Positions 27,091-37,066 of a DNA stretch of 64,000 nucleotides are shown in pieces. A program made the position numbers and the translations under genes. Under the pieces are notes generated by a model that was given only the letters and a program-made list of their open reading frames with translations, was not told the DNA's origin and ran no database searches. Each line of letters opens with the position of its first letter. Positions within the stretch are counted from its first letter, which is position 1. The stretch is from Anaerotignum sp. (GTDB taxonomy: Bacteria > Bacillota > Clostridia > Lachnospirales > Anaerotignaceae), in assembly GCA_017523325.1 (NCBI GenBank), contig JAFWWO010000017.1, positions 1 through 64,000 on the forward strand. The letters run 5' to 3'.

Positions 27091-28125
27091 TTATTGCAAC
27101 GGTTTTCCGCAGGAATTACAGAATTTGTCTGCCCCGCCTACTTTAGCGCCGCATTCCGGGCAAAATGATGCTGTTTCCAGCTTTTGCCCACCGCCGGCAC
27201 AGAATTTATCTCCGTCCTTCACGGCCGCGCCGCAGTTGGGACAATGGGCACCGCCTGCTGTCGGCGTGGTCTGCGCAGGTGCCGCCTGGGTAGAGGCAAA
27301 CATTTCCTTTGCCATCTGTATACCGGCCGCCATACCAAAGCCCATGCCTGCCGCACCGCCTGCACCGCTGTTAGGGTTATCCAAAGAATCCGCCAGTTTG
27401 CCTCTTTGGTAAGCATCCATATCCAGCATACCGTACCCGGCAGCCTCGTTGATTTTTTTCTGGATTTCTTCGGGATAGCTGAAACTGGAAATACGCAGCT
27501 CCGTGGAGGTCATGCCGAATTTCATCAGTTCCATATCCAAATCCGTATTCATGCCACCGGCAATTTCCGAGGCACTGCTTTGCAGATGGAATAAATCCTT
27601 GCCTTCCTTGGAAATCCACTTCATCAGCAATTCATCAAGAATGCTTACCATACGATCTCTCACATCATCTACGGTAAATTTATCCTTCACGCCGGCCACC
27701 GCATCAATCAGACGGATATAATCGGAAACCTTCACCTGGAATAAGCCAAAGGCCCGCACCGGCAGTCCGCCCTTTAGGGCAGGGGAAGGAATATTCACTG
27801 CATTTCTCGTACCCCATTTCACGGTAAATTCTTTTGTATTCACAAACAGCACTTCCGCGCGGATACCGCTGTTAAAACCAAACTTAAAGCCTTTCAGCGT
27901 ACTCAAAAAGGGAATAATCTGGGATTCCACTTCATAGTTCCCTTCTTCTGTGAAAATCCCTTCTATTTTACCGTTGTAGAGGAAAATAGCGTCTTGCCCC
28001 GGTCTGATAACCAAGCGGCTCCCTTTTTTGATTTCGCTGTTATGCCATTTCCAAAATATCACACTGTCATCACTACCGGTCCATTCGATGACATTACTAA
28101 ATTCGTTGCTGTTAAACAATCCCAT
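27091..28125 (-). CDS. SPFH-domain protein with C-terminal zinc ribbons (YdjI-like)
   Basis: 344 residues. Residues 1-220 form an SPFH/virion-core-like domain; about 245-290 is a Gly/Ala/Met-rich linker; about 295-344 holds two zinc-ribbon modules. The second is intact (CPECG...CNSCG). The first reads CPNCG...CAGGG, so one of its four cysteines is replaced. In Bacillus the SPFH protein YdjI is encoded with the PspA homologue YdjF and helps localise it at the membrane; here the pspA gene is likewise directly upstream, 14 bp away. Confidence 0.87.
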   Translation of the reverse strand: MGLFNSNEFSNVIEWTGSDDSVIFWKWHNSEIKKGSRLVIRPGQDAIFLYNGKIEGIFTEEGNYEVESQIIPFLSTLKGFKFGFNSGIRAEVLFVNTKEFTVKWGTRNAVNIPSPALKGGLPVRAFGLFQVKVSDYIRLIDAVAGVKDKFTVDDVRDRMVSILDELLMKWISKEGKDLFHLQSSASEIAGGMNTDLDMELMKFGMTSTELRISSFSYPEEIQKKINEAAGYGMLDMDAYQRGKLADSLDNPNSGAGGAAGMGFGMAAGIQMAKEMFASTQAAPAQTTPTAGGAHCPNCGAAVKDGDKFCAGGGQKLETASFCPECGAKVGGADKFCNSCGKPLQ

Positions 28126-28139
28126 CGGCGCTCACCTCA

Positions 28140-28817
28140 TTACTTCCCCAGCTTTTCTTTCAACGCCGCCAGTTCGTCATCTACCGCCGCTGTATCTGCC
28201 GTGTTGTATTTTTCCATCAAATCCTCCACAGCGTCCTTCTTTGTGTTCAGCTCCAGCAATGCGTCTGCTTCATCCAGCTTTCTGTTCATCTGTTCTTCCA
28301 ACTTATCAAAAGCGGAGAGATTGCTGGATGCACTGCCCACACTCTTGCCGATTTCCGCAGTGCGTTCCTTTGCTTTGGCCATAGCCGCCTTCGCACGGAT
28401 AGATGCCTTTCTTTCGCTAATCTGGCGCAGCTGTTCTTCCAGCTTATCATGCACCTGACGCATTTTATCCGCATTATCCTTTGCCACATCCAAAGCCTTT
28501 TCCAAATTCACCAATGTTGCGGCTTTTTCCGCCTTTTGTGCCAAAAATGCCTTTGCATCGGCATCGTTGCCCTTCAGCACAGCCGCCTCTGCATATTGCT
28601 GCATTTTTGCCACAGCCTCTGCACATTCGTCATAGGCTCTCTGGGCACGTTTTACCTCTGCCATGACAGAAGCCGTTTCTGCTTTTGTTTTTCCCAAATC
28701 GTCCTCCAGATTTCTCGCCAGCTGATCCGCCATCTTTACGGGATCCTCTGCCTTATCCAAAAGGGCATTTACATTTGCTTCCATGATTGTTTTGAATCTG
28801 TTCAAAATACCTGCCAT
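28140..28817 (-). CDS. pspA: PspA/IM30 family protein
   Basis: 225 residues, almost wholly helical coiled coil from MAGILNRFKTIMEANVNALLDKAED onward, as in PspA/Vipp1 (ESCRT-III superfamily), which bind stressed membranes and help preserve membrane integrity. RBS GGAGG precedes the ATG. The gene pairs with the SPFH gene downstream. No pspF-type activator is nearby; it is preceded by tsaD at 66 bp. Confidence 0.93.
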   Translation of the reverse strand: MAGILNRFKTIMEANVNALLDKAEDPVKMADQLARNLEDDLGKTKAETASVMAEVKRAQRAYDECAEAVAKMQQYAEAAVLKGNDADAKAFLAQKAEKAATLVNLEKALDVAKDNADKMRQVHDKLEEQLRQISERKASIRAKAAMAKAKERTAEIGKSVGSASSNLSAFDKLEEQMNRKLDEADALLELNTKKDAVEDLMEKYNTADTAAVDDELAALKEKLGK

Positions 28818-28883
28818 AACGTTCTTCCTCCTTTATCACCTTATGATAGTTTGTCATGTATCTCCACGGACATTGCCCGTTGG

Positions 28884-29912
28884 TTACCGTTCGCCTAATT
28901 TCAAACTTGGATTGGCATTCAAATCCAGTCCGTCCCTTACACCGGCAATATATTCGTAATAAGCGGCACAGCCAATCATCGCCGCATTATCCGTACAAAG
29001 GATAGGGGAAGGGATACTCAGATAAAATCCCTCTTTTTCACAATCCTGCTGCATTTTCTCCCGCAGGGCACTATTGGAGGCAACACCGCCTGCCAATGCA
29101 ATTTTCTTTACGCCCCGTTCCTTTGCCGCCTTGATGGTTTTATTCACCAAAACCTCCACCACCGATTGCTGAAAGCTGGCGGCAATATCCTCCGGCACAA
29201 TTTTCTCACCCAACATTTTTTGTTTATTCACATAATTCAGTACGGCGGATTTGAGCCCGCTGAAGCTGAAATCATAGCTATCCTCCTCCAGATATACTCT
29301 GGGGAACTTCACAGCATCAGGATTGCCTTTTTTGGCAGCAGCGTCGATTTTCGGTCCGCCGGGGTACCCCATGCCGATGGCTCTAGCCACCTTATCATAG
29401 GCCTCTCCCGCCGCATCGTCCCGTGTCCGCCCCAGTATTTCGTATTTCCCATAATCGGAAACATAGACCAAATGAGAATGCCCGCCGGAAACCACCAATG
29501 CCATATAGGGCGGTGTAAAATCCTTATGCTCGATATAATTGGCACAAATATGCCCTTCGATGTGATGCACGCCAATCAGCGGTTTCCCTGCGGCATAAGC
29601 AAGGGCTTTTGCCTCCGCCAAGCCCACCAATAACGCCCCCACTAAGCCGGGGCCGTAGGTCACACCGATGGCGTCTATTTCCTCCAGCGTCACGCCGGCA
29701 TCTTCCAAGGCCTGCGTAATAACGCCATCTATATTTTCAATATGCTTGCGGGAAGCAATTTCCGGCACCACCCCGCCATAGAGCGTATGCAGGGCAATCT
29801 GCGAGGAAATTACATTGGAAAGCACCTCTCTGCCGTTTTTGACAACAGCCGCCGCCGTTTCATCGCAGGAACTTTCTACCGCCAATATCATAATATCCTT
29901 TTTTTCTTCCAT
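28884..29912 (-). CDS. tsaD: tRNA N6-threonylcarbamoyladenosine transferase subunit TsaD
   Basis: 342 residues. Transfers the threonylcarbamoyl group to A37 of ANN-decoding tRNAs. ASKHA fold motifs: [14 protein letters not shown] (11-24), iron site HHIEGH (116-121), VSGGHS, and C-terminal GGVASN and [12 protein letters not shown] at 29912 is chosen for GGAGG upstream; the frame is open to 29927. It begins just after the rnz stop codon. Confidence 0.96.
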   Translation of the reverse strand: MEEKKDIMILAVESSCDETAAAVVKNGREVLSNVISSQIALHTLYGGVVPEIASRKHIENIDGVITQALEDAGVTLEEIDAIGVTYGPGLVGALLVGLAEAKALAYAAGKPLIGVHHIEGHICANYIEHKDFTPPYMALVVSGGHSHLVYVSDYGKYEILGRTRDDAAGEAYDKVARAIGMGYPGGPKIDAAAKKGNPDAVKFPRVYLEEDSYDFSFSGLKSAVLNYVNKQKMLGEKIVPEDIAASFQQSVVEVLVNKTIKAAKERGVKKIALAGGVASNSALREKMQQDCEKEGFYLSIPSPILCTDNAAMIGCAAYYEYIAGVRDGLDLNANPSLKLGER

Positions 29913-29926
29913 AAAGTACCTCCGCA

Positions 29927-30844
29927 TTATCCCTCTTTCGGGAACTCAATGGTGATACATTTCCTTTCTCCTCCCAGCTCTGTATGGGGGAAAATTGCTT
30001 TTGCAACAGGCAAAAACTCCGTCGGTTCGTTGAGCGAGGGACTGAAATGGGTCAGCCAGAGCCGCTCCACATCGGCGTCTTTCGCCAGTGTAGCCGCCTC
30101 GGAAAAGAGCATATGCTTATTTTCCTTTGCCTTGGCTTTTTTCTCATCTTCGCCGTACATTCCTTCGCAGATAAAAAGCTGTACGCCCTCCACAAATTTT
30201 TTCAACCGTGCCACAGGGCGGCTGTCGGTACAATAGGCAACGGAAATACCTTTTCTTTCGTCCCCCAGTACCATATCTGCCGTGTAGGTTTTTCCCTCAT
30301 GCTCCACACTGCCTTCCTTTTGGAGTTTTCCCCAAAGGGGCTTGGGTAAATGCAGTTTTTCTGCCTTTTGGATATCGAATTTGCCTTTTCGTTTCAAATC
30401 AATGCGGTAAGCAAAGCATTTCACCATATGATCCGCCGGACAATGGCTCACGGAAAACCCGCCCGCCTCTATGGGATTTGGCGTATCCTTCTCCAGTTCG
30501 ATATACTCCATGGGAAAGGGCAGTTCCGGCGCAATCCGCGTCAGCCCTTCCACAATGGTTTTCAGCCCCGGCGGGCCAATCAATGTCAGCGGCTCCGTCC
30601 TGCCGGCATTGCCAATGGTCAATAATAGTCCCGGCAAGCCGGAAATATGGTCTGCATGAAAATGGGTAAAGCAAAGCACATCAATGGCCTTAAAGCCCCA
30701 GCCCAACATTTTCATGGTTACCTGCGTACCTTCCCCGCAGTCTATCAAAAGCAATCTGCCGTTCAGTCTGACCAGCATTGCCGTCAAAAAGCGACCGGGC
30801 ATGGGCATCATGCCCCCTGTTCCCAGCAAACAAACATCCAACAT
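29927..30844 (-). CDS. rnz: ribonuclease Z
   Basis: 305 residues of the MBL fold, tRNase Z group: endonucleolytic 3' maturation of tRNA precursors lacking encoded CCA. Metal motif HFHADH at 61-66, [16 protein letters not shown], and HFSPS toward the C terminus. ATG at 30844 follows AAAGGAG; the frame extends to 30883. At least two tRNAs in this window lack encoded CCA, so a tRNase Z is needed. Confidence 0.95.
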   Translation of the reverse strand: MLDVCLLGTGGMMPMPGRFLTAMLVRLNGRLLLIDCGEGTQVTMKMLGWGFKAIDVLCFTHFHADHISGLPGLLLTIGNAGRTEPLTLIGPPGLKTIVEGLTRIAPELPFPMEYIELEKDTPNPIEAGGFSVSHCPADHMVKCFAYRIDLKRKGKFDIQKAEKLHLPKPLWGKLQKEGSVEHEGKTYTADMVLGDERKGISVAYCTDSRPVARLKKFVEGVQLFICEGMYGEDEKKAKAKENKHMLFSEAATLAKDADVERLWLTHFSPSLNEPTEFLPVAKAIFPHTELGGERKCITIEFPKEG

Positions 30845-30907
30845 TCGGTTTCTCCTTTGTATCGCAATATGGATTCTTGCCATTCATGCGGTGTTCTTTC
30901 CTGTTTA

Positions 30908-30936
30908 AGCATACCATAAAATCCTGCAAAATACAA
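30908..30936 (-). promoter_or_regulatory. probable promoter of the rnz-tsaD-pspA-SPFH-GNAT operon
   Basis: Minus strand: TTGTAT (30931-30936), 17-bp spacer, TATGCT (30908-30913). Both hexamers are imperfect. The 130 bases to its right, before the rpmB promoter, show no gene. Confidence 0.5.
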
Positions 30937-31072
30937 TCATTTCTCCCCACGAAAAAAGTCACACATCTGTTTGACTTCCGCCACCCGGTTGTCATAACCC
31001 CCTTTTTTCATTTTTTCTATTCTCTCTATACATAAAAAACAGAAAAAAACAATTATTTTTTCTTGCAATGGG

Positions 31073-31102
31073 TTGACTTTTCTGTTAAAATATCTTTGTT
31101 AT
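31073..31102 (+). promoter_or_regulatory. probable promoter of rpmB
   Basis: TTGACT (31073-31078), 18-bp spacer, TGTTAT (31097-31102; 4 of 6). Confidence 0.6.
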
Positions 31103-31134
31103 GTCACATAGGCAAGTTAAGGAGGTGCAGACAA

Positions 31135-31338
31135 ATGGCGAAATGTGAAATTTGCGAAAAAGGCCAAATGAGAGGTCATAGAATCAGTATCAACCGTAGT
31201 CAGGTTAGTAGACGTGCGAATAGAAAATGGAAACCCAACGTAAAGAAAGTAAAAATCGTTGAAACAAACGGCAATGTAAAATCTATTTACGTTTGCACAA
31301 GATGTATGCGTTCCAATAAAATCACTCGTGCTATCTAA
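31135..31338 (+). CDS. rpmB: large ribosomal subunit protein bL28
   Basis: 67 residues. MAKCEICEKG at the start and VCTRCMRSNK near the end give two CxxC pairs, the zinc-binding (C+) form of bL28. The basic middle (SRRANRKWKPNVKKV) contacts 23S rRNA. Start ATG at 31135 follows AGGAGG; a longer frame to 31063 crosses the promoter. Confidence 0.96.
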   Translation: MAKCEICEKGQMRGHRISINRSQVSRRANRKWKPNVKKVKIVETNGNVKSIYVCTRCMRSNKITRAI

Positions 31339-31419
31339 TGCGTTCTCCCGCTGTATTAGGAAACCACTATTCAGCAGAGAAAAATATGCAAACAACCTAT
31401 CATTGATTCGGACAATAAA

Positions 31420-31460
31420 AAGACGGCAGACAATCCACATTGTTTCTGCCGTCTTTTTTT
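31420..31460 (+). terminator. intrinsic terminator after rpmB
   Basis: AGACGGCAGA..AAT/ATT..TCTGCCGTCT followed by seven T. Confidence 0.88.
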
Positions 31461-31492
31461 CATGTGCTTCTTCCTCGTCTTTGTTCCGGTGA

Positions 31493-31530
31493 CAAAAACA
31501 GCCCCGCAAAGGGATTCCTTTACGGGGCTT
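31493..31530 (-). terminator. intrinsic terminator of the giant surface-protein gene
   Basis: Minus strand: GCCCCGTAAAGG, loop, CCTTTGCGGGGC then TGTTTTTGTC. Confidence 0.85.
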
Positions 31531-31537
31531 GTTTCAT

Positions 31538-34500
31538 TTATTGCAGTGTTTCATAAAGTGTCGCTCTTGTTTCCAAAACCGCCCAGTCTACCGACGGAAG
31601 TATCACCGTCCAACGTTCATGTGCATGCTCTGTTTCCCGAGTATACTCATGATGGTTGGTAGCTTCTTGTACATGCAGATAATACCACTGTGTTGTGTCC
31701 ATATTATCTGTCCACCGAAGCATCGTATCCAGCAAATCTTCCGGCTTTTCGGGATTACGCTTCAATACTCTGTTCACCATCGCCATTGCTTCGGCTCTGG
31801 TAATCTTCGCATCGGGCATAAACGTACCGTCAGGATACCCTGCAACCCAGCTATTTTTCGCTGCTTTTGCAATTTCAAGCTCTGCCCAATGTCCTAAAAC
31901 ATCTCTAAAGCTTGTCGTTTCGTTATTGATACGTCTGTCAAATCTCGCTGCAATCGCCGCAAATTCCGCTCTGGTAATTGCACCGTTAGGCAGGAAGGAA
32001 CCATCTTCGTAGCCCTTCAAAACGCCTAATTTCGCCATCGTAGAAATTGCTGTGTTATACCACTGATCAGAAGGAACATCTGTAAAGGTATTCACCTTCG
32101 TATAGTTAGCAGCACGAACTTCATCGTCTAACAGACGGAAGAACATCATTGCCACTTCCGCACGGGTGATATTTCTTTCGGGATGTATCGTTCCATCAGG
32201 ATAACCAACCATGTAATTCAAGTGATCCTTACCGTTTAATGCATCAGGTACAGGTGCTATTTCCTTTTCGCCATCTGCATTGCCGTCTTCATCGACTTCG
32301 CCGTCCAGCTTTTTCCAGCCTGCATAAACGGTTCTGTTTTCATCCATAATGACGCCATCCACTTTGTTCGTCAGAGCTTTATCCGTGTACCAGCCTGTAA
32401 ACTCATAACCGTTGCGTGTCGGTGTTTTATCCAATTTCGCCAAAGTATTCGGTGAATATTTTTCATTTCCATACTTCGTGCCGCCGTTGGATTCGTAAGA
32501 CAGCGTGTAGGTCTTGCTGCCGCCACCGCCGCCACCGCCGCCGCCGCTGGAATCGCTCTTCCACTGGGCAGTCATGGTGACTTTATGCACATCAGTTCCA
32601 AAGTTATAAGTGATGGCTTGCTTGTCAGTATAAATCTTGCCGTCTGCATCAGCTTTCCAACCTGTAAATGTGTATCCGGCTCTGGTAAAGGCATTTTCTG
32701 TCAGATTTTTTGTTTCATTATATTTCATGAACATATCCGCCATATTGCCTGTACCGCCATTGGCTTCAAAATGAACCACATATTGTCCGCTTATCGGACC
32801 ACTGCCGCTCACAATGTTTTTAATGGTAAAGCTGTTGCCGCTTCCGCTTACTTCGCTCTGATAGCCTTCAATCGAATCTTCTTCGACAACATAGGAAATA
32901 GGATCGCCGGAGGCGGTCTTTGTCGGTGCATTAAATGCCACTTTCCAACCGTTGCCTTTCATCAGCCATTTGCTATCTACTTCGCTGCCGTCTGCATAAA
33001 GGATTGCTTTTACCCTTTGCAGGCGACTATCCTCCGTAATCGGCGTTACGCCGTCAGCCTCGTACCATTCTTTTGTAACGGTAATCGTTACGGTTTCCGC
33101 TGCCTGCGGTGTATAGCTGTTGATCAGGATAAATCCGCTTTCCATTGGCGTTGTGGTAGAAGTATAACCTGTCGGCACTCCTGTTTCCACAATTTCATAA
33201 ACAATCTTCTTGCTGCCTTTATAGATAGGCAGATTATTCCAAGTGTGGCTCCAAAGTCTTTCCGCAGAAAGTTTCATTTCACCATAGCTTACACCGTCTG
33301 TATCTTTCAATTCAACCGTAATATAGGCGGGACGGATGCTGTCTGCATCACTCTTATCATCCCAAATCTTCATGACGCTGACACTGGTAGTACCCGGTTT
33401 GTAGGTATCGGTTACAGTAAATGCAGGTGCCTCACCCTCAACAGTTGTACTGTAATTTTCCAACGCATTTTCCGATACACTGTAAACAATTTCCACACCG
33501 TTTTCATACTTCGGAACACCCTCAAAGGTATACTCTGTTGTATCTGCATCAGCATCAAATACCTTCGTCTTAAACGGTACGCCGTTCTTATACAATGTAA
33601 TGGTCGTTTGTTCCGGACGTTCGCCGAACGCATTACCATCATCGTCCCAAATCTTGATTACCTTAATATCCATCAATTCAATATCGCAAGAGTTGATGAT
33701 GGTTGCAACACCGTTTTTCACCTTCGCAGCCGTTTCGTCTGCGGCCTCATAGTCTGCTGCATAGCCTGTCGGTACATCTTCGACTACTGTATATTCGATT
33801 TCCTTACCTGCATCATATTTATCCAAGCCTTCGAATACATATTTCCAGCCGTCATCAGCAGTGATTTCGCCGGTAGCAATCTCAGCGTCACCATTTTTCA
33901 ATGTTACCGTTACAGAATCCGGGCGTTTGCCGTCTTGGTTATTGTTATCGTTCCAAATCTTCTTCACAGTAACAGCCGTCGTGTTCGGTGTATAGCTGTT
34001 TGTAATCGTTGCCTCGATTGTACCATCTGCAAACAATGTATGGTCAATTTTCGCAGTATAACCCTCAACCTTATCCTCGCTAATGGTATAATCAATCTTC
34101 TGTCCTCGTTCATAAACCGGTAAATTCTTAAATTCGCCAATCCAATTGCCGGCAGAATCCGCGTTGCTGTTATCCAAGTCAATGGAATCTGCTTTCTTGC
34201 CGTTTTTCAACAGATTTACGGTAACACTTGTGGGGCGTTTTCCGTCTTTATTGCCGACATCGTCCCAAATCTTTGTTACTGCAATCTCTGTTGTTTCCGG
34301 CTCGTGGCGATTGGTAATGATAAATCCGTCAGCGGCATCTCCGGTAATTACCGGAGCTTCATAGCCTTCAACCCGTGCCTCTTCTACCGTATAAACAATT
34401 GTGGAACCATTTTCTTCTTTCGGAAGTTTGGACCATGTGTGTCTCCAGCCTTTTGCTGCCGATACCACAACCGGTTCTCCCTGCGGAACGCCGTCCGCCA

Positions 34501-35668
34501 TCAGCTGAAGCAATACAAACTCCGGTCTGATGCCGTCCTGGTTATTGTTATCCTCCCACTTCTTCGTTACCGTTACATTCACTGTATCCGGCTCCGTTAC
34601 TTCATGGGTGTTGATTAAGCGTTCGCCGTCGTATACTTCCGTCAGGTTCGCTGTATATCCGTCAATTGTTGCTTCTTTTGCACTGTAAACTTCTGTTCCG
34701 CTTAATTCGGTCAGGTTCTTCCATGTCACGGTGTAGGTGTTGTCGCCGTTGTCGATGACTCTCGGCGTTACGCCCGCTACCACATCACTGCCCTTGTAAA
34801 GCGTTACCTTGCTTGCGTAGTCTGTTACGCTCGGACGAAGCTTATCCGCATTGTTCTTATCATCCCATACCTTCGTAAAGCTGAAATCTACTTTGCCCGG
34901 TACTACGGTTTCTTCGATGTTTTTCACCGTAATTTCGGGTTTATCCGCATTGGTGGTATCTACCGTCACCTCGGAGCGATAGCCTGCTATCTCTTCCTCC
35001 ACAACGGTATATTTTACCGCTATTCCGGCTGCATTCAGCTTCGCTTTCTGATAGAATGTATGCTCCCATCCGGTATCGGCAGTCAGCACGACTTCATCCT
35101 GCTTCATGCCGTCGCCGTACAATGCAATCCGCACTACCTTCGGCAGATTTTCCGTTTTTACAGTGCTGCCGTCAACCTCGTACCATGCTTTCTGCACGTG
35201 AATCGTTACCGTATCTGCTTCTTTGGGTTCATGCTTATTGATGATCTCAAAGTTATTCTCGCCCAGCGTTACATAGCTTTCTGTGTATTCCGTCGGCACT
35301 GTTGTTTCCTCTACGGAATATTCCACTTTAACGCCTGTCTCGCCTGCCTGATACAGCGGCAAATCGTTCCAGATTGCACTCCAGCCGTTGCTTGCACTCA
35401 GCATCTTCGTACCTATCACGTTCTTGTCCTGATCTTTCAGTACAACCGTAATGGTTGCAGGGCGGATATCATCCTTGTTATCCTTATCATCCCAATGCTT
35501 CGTTACCATGACGCTTGTGGTGTCATGTTTATGGCGATTGGTGATGGTGAATACCGGTATGGTCTTTCCGCCTTCTGTTGTTGTACCTGCGGCAATGTCT
35601 GTGCTGTAATGTTCTACTGCATTTTCTGTTACAGCATACACAACTTCCTTACCGTTTTCATACTTCAT
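31538..35668 (-). CDS. C-terminal part of a giant Cna-B/SLH surface protein (downstream of an in-frame TAG)
   Basis: 1376 codons in the same frame as the upstream part, separated from it by one TAG and seven sense codons. It completes the interrupted Cna-B domain, carries nine more Cna-B domains, then two InlB-type (Listeria-Bacteroides) repeats (NGGTGNM...AGYTFTGW, NGGTKYG...NGYEFTGW) with a poly-Gly linker between them, and three SLH domains (GYPDGTIHPERNITRAE, GYEDGSFLPNGAITRAE, GYPDGTFMPDAKITRAE) for attachment to the cell wall. The first Met of this part lies within a domain and has no ribosome site, so independent translation is unlikely: it is produced by read-through, or not at all, or the stop is an error. 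A 30-residue non-repeat tail follows the last SLH domain. Confidence 0.8.
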   Translation of the reverse strand: MKYENGKEVVYAVTENAVEHYSTDIAAGTTTEGGKTIPVFTITNRHKHDTTSVMVTKHWDDKDNKDDIRPATITVVLKDQDKNVIGTKMLSASNGWSAIWNDLPLYQAGETGVKVEYSVEETTVPTEYTESYVTLGENNFEIINKHEPKEADTVTIHVQKAWYEVDGSTVKTENLPKVVRIALYGDGMKQDEVVLTADTGWEHTFYQKAKLNAAGIAVKYTVVEEEIAGYRSEVTVDTTNADKPEITVKNIEETVVPGKVDFSFTKVWDDKNNADKLRPSVTDYASKVTLYKGSDVVAGVTPRVIDNGDNTYTVTWKNLTELSGTEVYSAKEATIDGYTANLTEVYDGERLINTHEVTEPDTVNVTVTKKWEDNNNQDGIRPEFVLLQLMADGVPQGEPVVVSAAKGWRHTWSKLPKEENGSTIVYTVEEARVEGYEAPVITGDAADGFIITNRHEPETTEIAVTKIWDDVGNKDGKRPTSVTVNLLKNGKKADSIDLDNSNADSAGNWIGEFKNLPVYERGQKIDYTISEDKVEGYTAKIDHTLFADGTIEATITNSYTPNTTAVTVKKIWNDNNNQDGKRPDSVTVTLKNGDAEIATGEITADDGWKYVFEGLDKYDAGKEIEYTVVEDVPTGYAADYEAADETAAKVKNGVATIINSCDIELMDIKVIKIWDDDGNAFGERPEQTTITLYKNGVPFKTKVFDADADTTEYTFEGVPKYENGVEIVYSVSENALENYSTTVEGEAPAFTVTDTYKPGTTSVSVMKIWDDKSDADSIRPAYITVELKDTDGVSYGEMKLSAERLWSHTWNNLPIYKGSKKIVYEIVETGVPTGYTSTTTPMESGFILINSYTPQAAETVTITVTKEWYEADGVTPITEDSRLQRVKAILYADGSEVDSKWLMKGNGWKVAFNAPTKTASGDPISYVVEEDSIEGYQSEVSGSGNSFTIKNIVSGSGPISGQYVVHFEANGGTGNMADMFMKYNETKNLTENAFTRAGYTFTGWKADADGKIYTDKQAITYNFGTDVHKVTMTAQWKSDSSGGGGGGGGGSKTYTLSYESNGGTKYGNEKYSPNTLAKLDKTPTRNGYEFTGWYTDKALTNKVDGVIMDENRTVYAGWKKLDGEVDEDGNADGEKEIAPVPDALNGKDHLNYMVGYPDGTIHPERNITRAEVAMMFFRLLDDEVRAANYTKVNTFTDVPSDQWYNTAISTMAKLGVLKGYEDGSFLPNGAITRAEFAAIAARFDRRINNETTSFRDVLGHWAELEIAKAAKNSWVAGYPDGTFMPDAKITRAEAMAMVNRVLKRNPEKPEDLLDTMLRWTDNMDTTQWYYLHVQEATNHHEYTRETEHAHERWTVILPSVDWAVLETRATLYETLQ
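32806..34894 (-). repeat. seven-domain Cna-B superrepeat, unit 4
   Basis: Begins with the domain KVDFSFTKVWDD and runs through seven domain types in the same order as the two units upstream, ending before the InlB-type repeats. About 2.09 kb. Confidence 0.75.
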
Positions 35669-37066
35669 CAGACCTGTGAAGGTAGACTGCTATGTGTTTT
35701 CATCTACCTCATCACTAGCACTCAGGGACTTCGTCTGTACGGGGATACCGTTTTTCAACAACGTCACTGTTACGCTGTTCGGTCTTGCATTATCACGGTT
35801 ATTTTCATCATCCCATTTCTTGGTTACCTGAACGGAGGTTTCTTCCGGCGTATAGCTGTTGGTGATGGTGGCTACGCCTGCCACAACCTCTGCCGCCGTC
35901 TTACCGTTTTCTACATAGTCCGCTTTATAACCGTTGGGTACTGTTTCTTTCACGCTGTATGTCACAGCTGTGCCGCCTTCTTTCACATTCAAATCTTCAA
36001 ATGTGTAAGTCCAGCCTGTTGCCGCTCTCAGGATTGCTTTCTTGCCTGTGGCTGTGCCGTCTTTCAGCAGTTCCACTTCAACCGTTTCCGGTCTCTTGCC
36101 GTCCTGATTATCGGCATCGCTCCATACCTTCTTCACGGTAACGGAGGTCTTGCCCGGTGTATAGCTGTTGACAATCGTTGCTTCTATGTTCTCCGATGTA
36201 TCCAGCGCATGGGAAATCTTCGTCGTATAGCCGTTTACCGTATCCTCGGATACCGTATAGTCTATCTTCTGTCCACGCTCATACATGGGCAGATTATCAA
36301 ACTCGTATGTCCAGTTGCCTGCTGTATTCGCATTTGCGGCAGTCAGTGTAATCGTCTTTGCTTTCTTACCGTTTTTCAGCAGATTTACGGTGACGCTTGC
36401 GGGACGGCTGTTGTCCTGATTATCCCCATCGTCCCAAATCTTTGTTACCGTAACCTTTGTGGTCTGCGGTGTATGCTCGTTGGTGATGACGAAATTATTC
36501 TTGCTTTCTGCTACATTGTATTTCTCCGTATAGCCTGTCGGCAAGCCGATTTCTTCCACCGTATAAGCAATCAGTGCATTGTTGGCTTTCTCCGCCAGAC
36601 CTTTCCATGTATGGGTCCAGCCGTTTGCCTCGGACAATACAATGTTATCCCCTGTCGGCGTACCGTCTGCCAGCAACCGTACAATAACATAGCCCGGTCT
36701 GATGCCGTCCTGGTTATTACCATCCTCCCACTTCTTCGTTACCGTTACATTCACTGTATCCGGCTCTTTCACTTCGTGGGTGTTGATTAAGCGTTCGCCG
36801 TCAAATACTTCCGTCATGTTCGCCGTATATTCGGAAATATCGTCTTCTTTTGCACTATAAACTTGGTTTCCGCTTAACTTGGTCAAGTCCTTCCATGTCA
36901 CGGTGTAGGTGTTGTCGCCGTTGTCGATGACTCTCGGTTCCACACCTGTTATCTCCGCATTACCGTTATACAACTTAATGTAGCCCTTGTATTCCTCTAC
37001 CGTCGGACGAATCTTATCCGCATTGTCCTTATCGTTCCATACCTTCGTAAAGCTGAAGTTGACTTT
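34895..37066 (-). repeat. seven-domain Cna-B superrepeat, unit 3
   Basis: Begins KVNFSFTKVWND. 2172 nt. Contains the TAG in its fifth domain. Confidence 0.75.
35690..35692 (-). other. in-frame TAG splitting the giant surface-protein gene
   Basis: Reading is open in one frame from 44338 to 31538 apart from this codon. The sequence around it is DENT-stop-QSTF; the equivalent place in another domain reads AAETWEYEF, so a Trp TGG changed to TAG by one base (35691) is the simplest origin. Confidence 0.9.

Noticed and set aside
35060-36790. 576-codon open frame antisense to the Cna-B repeats, and similar ones at 32585-34123, 39632-40618 and 41648-42688
   Set aside because: They are periodic like the repeats opposite them and lack start signals.
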